Below, in pieces: positions 7,555 to 12,249 of a stretch of DNA of 12,249 bases (its first letter is position 1; every line of letters starts with the position of its first letter). The notes under the pieces were generated by a model. The model saw nothing but the letters and a program-made list of their open reading frames with translations. It was not told the DNA's origin and searched no databases. The position numbers and the translations under genes are program-made. The stretch is from Tepidiphilus sp. (lineage in GTDB: Bacteria; Pseudomonadota; Gammaproteobacteria; Burkholderiales; Rhodocyclaceae), in NCBI GenBank assembly GCA_028684345.1, contig JAQUGB010000033.1, forward strand, positions 1 to 12,249. Reading direction: 5' to 3'.

Positions 7555-8539
7555 CGAATCTCTCCTTGGGCGTAGAAGCAGGGTGCGCTCCCTGAAACGG
7601 TCCCTCGCTGCGCGGCAATAAGGTGGGCGAGGATGGACACTGCGATCTCCGGCGGCGTGCGGCTGCCGATAGGCAGACCCACGGGGCCATGGAGGCGGGC
7701 GATCTCCTCCTCCGTCAGGTCGAACTCGGCCAGGCGCTGGCGGCGGGCGGCATTGGTGCGATGCGAGCCGAGCGCACCGACGTAAAAAGCGGGCGACTTC
7801 AGCGCCTCGAGCAGGGCCAGGTCGTCGAGCTTGGGATCATGCGTGAGCGCGACCACCGCCGTATCCTCATCGGGCTGGAGTGCGAGTACCGCATCGTCGG
7901 GCATGTGCGGCAAGAGCACGCCGCCCGGCACCTGCCACTGGGCTCGCACCTCTTCGCGCGGATCGCACACGAAGACCTCGTAGTCCAGGGCCTGGGCCAT
8001 CTGCGCAAGGTAGGACGAAATCTGCCCCGCACCGATGAGGAGCAGTCGCCGCGCTGGACCATGAATCGTCTCGAGGGTCTCATCGTCGAAACGCATCACC
8101 TCGCCACGCGCTGCCGGCCTCAAGCTCACCGTCAGGGACGAGAGTTCGAGCCGGCGGCACATGCGACGACGCTCGCGGAGCGCCGCGAGCAATTCCCTCG
8201 GCCAGGACGCATCCTGCGGGACGGGCTCCACCACCAGCCGCAACAAGCCGCCGCACGGCAGACCGAAGCGCTGGGCTTCCTGAACCGAGACCCCATAGTC
8301 CACCCGCTCGGCCCGCGCCCGCGGCAGACGCCCTTGACGGGCGCGTTCCGCCAGATCCTCTTCGACACATCCTCCCGAGACCGAGCCCACGCTGCCGCCA
8401 TCGCTGCGCAGCACGAGCATCGCCCCGGCGGACGAGGGCTCGATCCGAAGGTCTGCACCACCATGACGAGCCACAGCGGCATTTCGCCGCCCTGCCAGCG
8501 GCAAAGCGCCTCCAGCACTTCGCGATCGACCCCCTTCAT
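7551..8539 (-). pseudogene. XdhC/CoxI family molybdoenzyme maturation protein, one-base frameshift
   Basis: XdhC proteins bind sulfurated molybdenum cofactor and deliver it to xanthine-dehydrogenase-type enzymes. The N-terminal XdhC_CoxI part begins at the ATG at 8539 (MKGVDREVLEALCRWQ ... VVQTFGSSPRPPG). The continuation (AMLVLRSDGGSVGSVSGGCVEEDL) and everything after it lie in another frame. The switch falls at the GGGG run at 8423-8426 (minus strand); one extra G would restore PPGAML. The corrected protein would be 329 residues, a normal length. The C-terminal Rossmann domain is intact: RLLLIGAGQ (~166-174), then YVGALGSHRTNAARR and LHGPVGLPIGSRTPPEIAVSI. It is the first gene of the operon and its stop overlaps the iorA start (ATGA). 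The break may be a real mutation or a homopolymer sequencing error; the clean sequence on both sides favours a recent event or an error. Confidence 0.85.
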
Positions 8540-8571
8540 GGCCCCTTGTCCCTAGCGGCACGACAGAAAGC

Positions 8572-8600
8572 ATCATAGAGCTGGTCTGCCGTAGCGACAA
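8572..8600 (-). promoter_or_regulatory. Sigma70-like promoter of the xdhC-iorAB-mocA operon
   Basis: On the minus strand TTGTCG (8595-8600) is separated by exactly 17 bases from TATGAT (8572-8577). The hexamers match the consensus at 4 of 6 and 5 of 6 positions. Transcription would start near 8565, about 26 bases before the xdhC ATG at 8539, leaving room for the AAGGGG in front of it. This is the only promoter I find for the five overlapping genes. Confidence 0.55.
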
Positions 8601-8685
8601 CCCGATCAGGAACGGGGTTTATGCGCCATGGAGCGCCAAACCCAGCGCCTGTCAGCCATCCCTCCTCGTCACCACAGGAAAGGGC

Positions 8686-8714
8686 TTGATTTTCACGGTC
8701 CCGCTGTCTATAAC
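8686..8714 (+). promoter_or_regulatory. Sigma70-like promoter of the alcohol dehydrogenase gene
   Basis: TTGATT (8686-8691) and TATAAC (8709-8714) are 17 bases apart, matching the consensus at 4 of 6 and 5 of 6 positions. The predicted start site is near 8721, inside the inverted repeat that begins at 8716. The 5' leader would be about 125 bases, long for this gene-dense window, with room for leader-based control. Confidence 0.55.
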
Positions 8715-8715
8715 G

Positions 8716-8739
8716 GAGTCGGCAGTCGGTCGCCGACTC
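8716..8739. repeat. Inverted repeat, 8-bp arms, just downstream of the adh -10 box
   Basis: GAGTCGGC (8716-8723) and GCCGACTC (8732-8739) are perfect inverted arms around an 8-base spacer. The element starts one base after the -10 hexamer and would cover the transcription start. It could be an operator or a hairpin at the 5' end of the mRNA. It is not followed by a T run, so it is not a standard terminator. Confidence 0.5.
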
Positions 8740-8797
8740 GATCTCGAATACGACGAGGAAGTTGGCCTCTTGCTGGCACACCGCCGGGCGAGGGCCT

Positions 8798-8814
8798 AGC
8801 GATGAATGATCGCT
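8798..8814. repeat. 17-bp inverted repeat upstream of the adh start
   Basis: AGCGAT (8798-8803) and ATCGCT (8809-8814) are perfect arms around GAATG. The element lies about 30 bases before the adh ATG and contains the ATG of the putative leader ORF. It could be a small operator or a weak hairpin hiding that start; six-base arms can also occur by chance. Confidence 0.35.
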
Positions 8815-8849
8815 TGCAGTACATTCCCGTTTCGAGGAGCAACCCATGA
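8802..8849 (+). CDS. Possible 15-codon leader ORF of the alcohol dehydrogenase
   Basis: The ATG at 8802 has a GAGG 7 bases upstream and opens a frame reading MNDRLQYIPVSRSNP. Its TGA overlaps the adh start codon (ATGA at 8846-8849). The adh ribosome site (GAGGAG) lies inside it. This geometry would allow translational coupling. There is no run of one amino acid as in classical attenuators, and chance is a fair explanation. Confidence 0.25.
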   Translation: MNDRLQYIPVSRSNP

Positions 8850-9901
8850 GCATTCCCGCCAAGGCCTATGCCGCTTTCGATCCACACTCTCCACTCGTTC
8901 CCTGGGAGATCGCTCGCCGCGACCCTGGGCCACACGACGTGCAGCTCCAGATCCTCTACTGCGGCGTCTGCCACTCCGACCTGCACCAGGCGCGCAACGA
9001 ATGGAAGAACACGATCTATCCCTGCGTCCCCGGGCACGAGATCGTCGGGCGCGTGGTCGCCGTGGGTGAGAAAGTCACCCGTTTCAAGGTCGGCGATCTG
9101 GCCGGAGTCGGCTGCATGGTCGACAGCTGCGGGCATTGCGACGCCTGTGCGAGCGGCGAGGAGCAATACTGCAGCGAAGGCTTCGTCGGCACCTACAACG
9201 GCCGCGGCCCCGGCAGCGAAAACACCTACGGCGGCTACTCTCAGGTCATCGTGGTGAAGGAATCCTTCGTGCTGCACATCAAGCATCCAGAAAAGGACCT
9301 TGCCGCCGTGGCGCCGCTGCTGTGCGCCGGCATCACCACCTATTCGCCCTTGCGCCATTGGAAGGTTGGCCCAGGCAAACGGGTGGGCATCGTCGGCCTG
9401 GGCGGACTGGGGCACATGGCCGTCAAGCTCGCCCACGCCATGGGGGCCCACGTGGTGCTCTTCACCACCTCGCCCGCCAAGACGGCCGACGCCAAGCGGC
9501 TCGGCGCCAACGAAGTCTGCATTTCCAAGGATCCCGAGCAAATGGCCCGCTACCGCGAGCAGCTCGATTTCATCCTCGACACCGTGGCCGCTCCGCACCG
9601 GCTCGACGACTACCTGCAGCTGTTGAAACGCGACGGCACACTCACCCTCGTGGGCGCCCCCTCCGAGCCGCATCCTTCGCCCGCCGTCTTCAACCTGCTC
9701 TTCCGGCGCCGGAGTCTTGCCGGATCGCTCATCGGCGGCATCCGCGAGACGCAGGAGATGCTCGACTTCTGCGCCGAGCACGGCATCGTCTCGGACATCG
9801 AGCTCATTCCCATCGACTACATCAACACCGCCTACGAGCGCATGCTGAGAAGCGACGTGAAGTACCGCTTCGTCATCGACATCGCCGCTTCGCTGAAATG
9901 A
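8846..9901 (+). CDS. NAD(P)-dependent zinc alcohol dehydrogenase, YahK-like aldehyde reductase
   Basis: A 351-residue medium-chain dehydrogenase of the cinnamyl-alcohol-dehydrogenase/YahK group; E. coli YahK is an NADPH-dependent aldehyde reductase. Catalytic zinc ligands are Cys42 (YCGVCHSDLH), His64-Glu65 (VPGHE) and Cys160 (LLCAGITTYSPLRHW). The structural zinc site is Cys95, Cys98, Cys101 and Cys109 (CGHCDACASGEEQYC). The nucleotide fold is GIVGLGGLGHMAVKLAHAMG (~181-200), followed by FTTS as in YahK, which suggests NADPH. The C-terminus DVKYRFVID is also typical. It would interconvert aldehydes and alcohols in the cytoplasm. GAGGAG lies 7 bases before the ATG. It diverges from the molybdenum-hydroxylase operon, which might oxidise related aldehydes, although that enzyme is exported. 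It was once followed by an SDR gene, now a fragment. Family certain, substrate unknown. Confidence 0.93.
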   Translation: MSIPAKAYAAFDPHSPLVPWEIARRDPGPHDVQLQILYCGVCHSDLHQARNEWKNTIYPCVPGHEIVGRVVAVGEKVTRFKVGDLAGVGCMVDSCGHCDACASGEEQYCSEGFVGTYNGRGPGSENTYGGYSQVIVVKESFVLHIKHPEKDLAAVAPLLCAGITTYSPLRHWKVGPGKRVGIVGLGGLGHMAVKLAHAMGAHVVLFTTSPAKTADAKRLGANEVCISKDPEQMARYREQLDFILDTVAAPHRLDDYLQLLKRDGTLTLVGAPSEPHPSPAVFNLLFRRRSLAGSLIGGIRETQEMLDFCAEHGIVSDIELIPIDYINTAYERMLRSDVKYRFVIDIAASLK

Positions 9902-9920
9902 GCATGAAGGAGCCTTCACC

Positions 9921-10082
9921 ATGAAACGACTGGAAAACCACGTCGCGCTCGTCACCGGCGGCGGACAGTTGCTGCTTGCCATCATCCATCCAGCACCCAG
10001 CAAGGAAACCCCACGCGGCATTCTTCTTTGGGCGCCTGCCCAGGCAAGCATCGGCCTGTTCTTTGGCGCCGCTCTGCCATAG
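9921..10082 (+). pseudogene. N-terminal remnant of a short-chain dehydrogenase/reductase gene
   Basis: A frame with a strong AAGGAG 8 bases upstream starts at 9921 with MKRLENHVALVTGGG, the unmistakable first strand and glycine motif of SDR enzymes. The expected continuation (GxGxG, i.e. SGIGRA) never comes. From about base 9966 the reading turns into an unrelated tail (QLLLAIIHPAPSKETPRGI...) and stops with TAG at 10080, giving 53 residues. No other SDR landmark (NNAG, YxxxK) occurs anywhere downstream, so nearly the whole gene has been lost by deletion or rearrangement. It sits 19 bp after the adh stop, so the two were probably once one operon. I do not recognise the sequence fused to it at 9966-10111. 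Confidence 0.65.
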
Positions 10083-10111
10083 CCGCGCATGTCCACCCAA
10101 CCGGAGCGACT

Positions 10112-10687
10112 ATGAGTGAGCGCGGCTCACGGCCCGCCGGCTGTGGCAGTCCACCGGCGAGCGCGCGCGAGCGCACGGCCGGGAGTACACCCCACCTGCT
10201 GATCGTATGGCACTCGCGCACCGGCACGGCCCGGCAGATGGCCGAGGCGGCCCGCGACGGCGCCCTCGAAGTCCTGCGCGAACTCGACGCCGTCGCGCGC
10301 GTGCCGATCGGTCTGCGCCGGGCGGCAGAAGTCACGCTCGAAGAGGTGCTCGCCGCCCAGGGCTATCTCTTCTGCGCCCCGGAAAACCTCGCCACCCTCT
10401 CCGGCGAGATGAAAGAATTTTTCGATCGCTGCTACTACGGTGTGCTCGATCGCGTCAATGGCCGGCCCTACCTCGCCCTGGTCGCCGCCGGCAGCGACGG
10501 CAGCGGCGCCGTGCGCCAGATCGAACGCATCTGTACCGGCTGGCGCCTGCGGCCACTCGCCCCCGCCCACATCGTGCTCACCCACGCGCAGACGCCAGAC
10601 GCGATCATGGCCCCGAAAACGCTGCCCGAGGCCGAACGCGAGCGCTGCCGCACCCTGGGCGCGACCATGGCGGCCTGGCTGGCATGA
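10112..10687 (+). CDS. Flavodoxin-fold / NAD(P)H-dependent FMN oxidoreductase-like protein
   Basis: A 191-residue protein with the flavodoxin fold. After a non-conserved, Ser/Pro/Arg-rich N-terminus of about 27 residues comes the strand-loop LLIVWHSRTGTARQMAEAA, where S-R-T-G-T is the FMN phosphate-binding loop. GYLFCAPENLATLSGEMKEFFDRCYYG (~84-110) is the second flavin loop, and PYLALVAAGSDGSGAVRQIERI (~119-140) the third strand, as in WrbA/NADPH-FMN-reductase relatives. It probably carries or transfers electrons through FMN in the cytoplasm; the partner is unknown. The ATG at 10112 has GGAG 6 bases upstream. An ATG- or GTG-led extension upstream would be non-homologous. It ends 15 bp before the convergent membrane-protein gene. 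Confidence 0.8.
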   Translation: MSERGSRPAGCGSPPASARERTAGSTPHLLIVWHSRTGTARQMAEAARDGALEVLRELDAVARVPIGLRRAAEVTLEEVLAAQGYLFCAPENLATLSGEMKEFFDRCYYGVLDRVNGRPYLALVAAGSDGSGAVRQIERICTGWRLRPLAPAHIVLTHAQTPDAIMAPKTLPEAERERCRTLGATMAAWLA

Positions 10688-10702
10688 TCCGGCGAAGCAC
10701 GC

Positions 10703-11074
10703 TCACACCGCGCCCGGAGCGGAATACATGGGTTTGCCGTCGCTGAGAGAGATCCAGCCTTTGACGATGCGGTAGATCACCCAGACCCATGCCGCGAACA
10801 AGATGAAGTATCCTACCGCCACGAACGCGGTGAGCACCCCTACCAAGCTCCACAGCAGGCTGTACCAGAAGGTGCGGCGCTGCCACAGGAAGTGCGATTC
10901 GACCCAAGTGCCGCGCACATCGGGATATTTCACGTAGTTGACGATGATCCCTACCAGGTAGGTGACCCCCAGGATCAAGGAGATCGCATAGAGCGCGTAG
11001 ACGACGGTCGCCCATTTCTTCGCTTCCTGGATCCTGCTTGCATCGTTCGACGTGGCCGCATCGATGATTTCCAT
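10703..11074 (-). CDS. Small inner-membrane protein, COG3671/DUF4870-like
   Basis: A 123-residue protein. A short hydrophilic N-terminus is followed by a hydrophobic segment (about 21-48, WATVVYALYAISLILGVTYL onward). Next is the conserved loop YVKYPDVRGTWVESHFLWQRRTFWYS and a long hydrophobic stretch (~70-105) that can hold two helices. It ends in YRIVKGWISLSDGKPMY, typical of this predicted membrane-protein family. I chose the ATG at 11074 because AAGGA lies 6 bases upstream and the family usually starts there. A longer in-frame start at 11191 would add 39 odd residues and overlap the divergent gene. The function of the family is unknown. It diverges from the radical SAM gene over 94 bp. 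Confidence 0.78.
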   Translation of the reverse strand: MEIIDAATSNDASRIQEAKKWATVVYALYAISLILGVTYLVGIIVNYVKYPDVRGTWVESHFLWQRRTFWYSLLWSLVGVLTAFVAVGYFILFAAWVWVIYRIVKGWISLSDGKPMYSAPGAV

Positions 11075-11168
11075 GAGACTTCCTTTCCGGCAGAATAGAT
11101 AAGGTAAAACTGGGACCATCTTAGCGAAAAATGGCAAGAACCCCCAAAAACCGGACAGGCGATCGATC
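11075..11168. promoter_or_regulatory. Short divergent spacer, AT-rich relative to its surroundings
   Basis: This 94-bp gap separates the starts of the small membrane protein (minus) and the radical SAM gene (plus), so promoters for both should lie in or near it. It is richer in A/T than its surroundings (GGTAAAACTGG, GCGAAAAATGG, CCCCAAAAACC). I do not find a convincing paired -35/-10 in either direction and leave the exact elements open. Confidence 0.35.
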
Positions 11169-12248
11169 GTGAAGCAACCGCCTGATTCCACCTTGCGCGG
11201 CCGCGGCGCCTCGAGCGCACCGCCACACCGCTACGCCCGCCTCGCGCGCGAGCCTTTCGACGACGGCTGGGCGCAAGAAGAAGAGGCATCTCCAGCCCCG
11301 CCGACCGAAGTGCGCTGGGAAGAGGCGCGCAGTGCGATCACCGCCAACCGCTCGCCCGACCTGGGGTTCGACCGCTCGCTGAACCCCTACCGCGGCTGCG
11401 AGCACGGCTGCGCCTATTGCTACGCCCGGCCGATGCATGCCTGGCTGGACCTCTCACCGGGGCTCGATTTCGAACGCATCATCATCGCCCGGCGCCATCT
11501 GGCCGAACGCTTGCGCGAAGAACTCGCCCGGCCGAGCTATCGACCTGCGCCCATCGCGCTGGGCACCGCCACCGACGCCTGGCAGCCGGTGGAGCGCAAA
11601 CTGGGGCTCACGCGCGCGGTGCTGGAAGTGCTCGCCGAAGCGCGCCATCCGTGGTCGGTCGTGACCAAGGGCAGCGGCATCCTGCGCGATCTCGACCTGA
11701 TCGCCCCCATGGCTGCTTCGGGCTTGTGCGAAGTCTATGTGACGCTCACTACGCTCGACGCCGAACTCGCCCGCCGGCTGGAACCGCGCGCGGCAAGCCC
11801 GCGGCGACGGCTGGAAGTGATCGCGGCGCTCGCGCAGGCCGGCGTGCCGGTGGGCGTGAGCCTCGCGCCGCAGATCCCCTTCCTCACCGAAGACATGGAA
11901 GCCGTGCTCACCGCCGCGGCCGAAGCCGGCGCGGTGGGCGCCTTCATGAGCATTCTGCGCCTGCCGCACGAGCTGGAGGGGATTTTCGACGACTGGCTGC
12001 AGCGGCATTTCCCCGAGCGGCGCGAGCGCATCCTCGCGCGGCTACGCGAGCTGCACGGCGGAGCGCTCGACGGGCCGTTCGGCGTCCGCTTCCGCGGCCA
12101 AGGCCCGTGGGCGGAGCTACTCGCCCAGCGCTTCGCGATCGCCCGCCGCCGCGTCGGGCTCGACCGTCCGCTGCCACCCCTTGCCGTGCACCTCTTTCGC
12201 CCGCCGGCAAAGCGCGCCGGCGAACCGGTGCAGCAGGCGCTTTTCTGA
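11169..12248 (+). CDS. PA0069-family radical SAM protein
   Basis: A complete 359-residue radical SAM enzyme. The cluster motif is CEHGCAYC (Cys77, Cys81, Cys84) within NPYRGCEHGCAYCYAR, the spacing and context of the PA0069/SplB-like subgroup. The family's N-terminal RGRGASSAP (~10-18) and FDDGW are present, as are GTATDAWQPVERKLGLTR (SAM-side barrel), VVTKGSGILRDLDL and VYVTLTTLDAEL. It should bind a [4Fe-4S] cluster and cleave S-adenosylmethionine to a radical; the substrate of the family is unknown. The start appears to be GTG at 11169 with only a weak AGG upstream. No ATG is available before the conserved region. It ends with the last bases of the window (TGA 12246-12248). Confidence 0.88.
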   Translation: MKQPPDSTLRGRGASSAPPHRYARLAREPFDDGWAQEEEASPAPPTEVRWEEARSAITANRSPDLGFDRSLNPYRGCEHGCAYCYARPMHAWLDLSPGLDFERIIIARRHLAERLREELARPSYRPAPIALGTATDAWQPVERKLGLTRAVLEVLAEARHPWSVVTKGSGILRDLDLIAPMAASGLCEVYVTLTTLDAELARRLEPRAASPRRRLEVIAALAQAGVPVGVSLAPQIPFLTEDMEAVLTAAAEAGAVGAFMSILRLPHELEGIFDDWLQRHFPERRERILARLRELHGGALDGPFGVRFRGQGPWAELLAQRFAIARRRVGLDRPLPPLAVHLFRPPAKRAGEPVQQALF

Positions 12249-12249
12249 A

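Larger units (their letters stand above)
8540..8845. other. Intergenic control region between the xdhC operon and the alcohol dehydrogenase
   Basis: A 306-bp divergent spacer with no convincing protein gene; the open frames crossing it have no recognisable product. It holds one promoter-like pair facing each way (8572-8600 minus, 8686-8714 plus). It also holds two perfect inverted repeats (8716-8739 and 8798-8814) and a possible 15-codon leader ORF ending on the alcohol dehydrogenase start codon. No regulator gene is adjacent, so whatever binds here is encoded elsewhere. Confidence 0.6.

Noticed and set aside
8426..8600. A single unbroken xdhC frame from a TTG at 8600
   Set aside because: Its first ~60 residues have no resemblance to XdhC, while the other frame in the same bases reads the correct XdhC N-terminus from the ATG at 8539. 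A frameshift explains the data better.
8716..8739. Reading the inverted repeat as a rho-independent terminator
   Set aside because: The arms are not followed by a T run on either strand, and the position right after a -10 box fits an operator or 5' hairpin better.
8708..10096. A 462-codon minus-strand frame opposite the alcohol dehydrogenase
   Set aside because: No family features, and it crosses the adh promoter and the SDR breakpoint. The plus strand encodes a textbook zinc dehydrogenase with all ligands.
11075..11191. A 39-residue N-terminal extension of the small membrane protein
   Set aside because: It would overlap the start of the divergent radical SAM gene and has no ribosome site as good as the AAGGA before 11074.

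Overview
The window is GC-rich, tightly packed, proteobacterial-looking DNA. The families present (a DUF2721 membrane protein, a PA0069-type radical SAM protein, a YahK-like alcohol dehydrogenase and an SbmA/BacA-type ABC protein) and the codon use suggest a high-GC betaproteobacterium. The taxon is inferred and not proven. No rRNA, tRNA, CRISPR array, insertion sequence or phage gene is visible.

Left block (1-3717): the C-terminal end of an ABC_membrane_2-type ATP-binding protein with a strikingly degenerate nucleotide-binding domain. It converges on a minus-strand GH5 exo-beta-1,3-glucanase-like enzyme. A GH13 alpha-glucosidase diverges from that gene across an 89-bp gap. Its catalytic residues are intact, but it stops where the C-terminal beta-sandwich domain should begin. 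A three-helix DUF2721 membrane protein follows 9 bp later.

Central block (3719-8600, minus strand): a five-gene molybdenum-hydroxylase operon whose adjacent genes all overlap by a few bases. The order is XdhC maturation factor, [2Fe-2S] subunit (IorA-like), Tat-exported molybdopterin subunit (IorB-like), MocA-like cytidylyltransferase, nitroreductase. The operon encodes an oxidoreductase, the enzyme that would make its MCD cofactor, and the chaperone that would load it. xdhC carries a one-base frameshift in a short G run, so either the chaperone is broken or the sequence has an error there. A good sigma70-like promoter precedes xdhC.

Right block (8686-12248): a YahK-like zinc alcohol dehydrogenase diverges from the operon. 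It has its own near-consensus promoter, two inverted repeats and a possible 15-codon leader ORF. Behind it lies the first ~15 codons of a short-chain dehydrogenase gene, cut off and joined to unrelated sequence. Next come a flavodoxin-fold protein, a COG3671/DUF4870-like small membrane protein (minus) and a complete PA0069-family radical SAM gene.

I see no clearly new multi-gene system. The most interesting items are the decayed ATPase, the GH13 enzyme without domain C, the xdhC frameshift, the SDR remnant and the shared regulatory region at 8540-8845.
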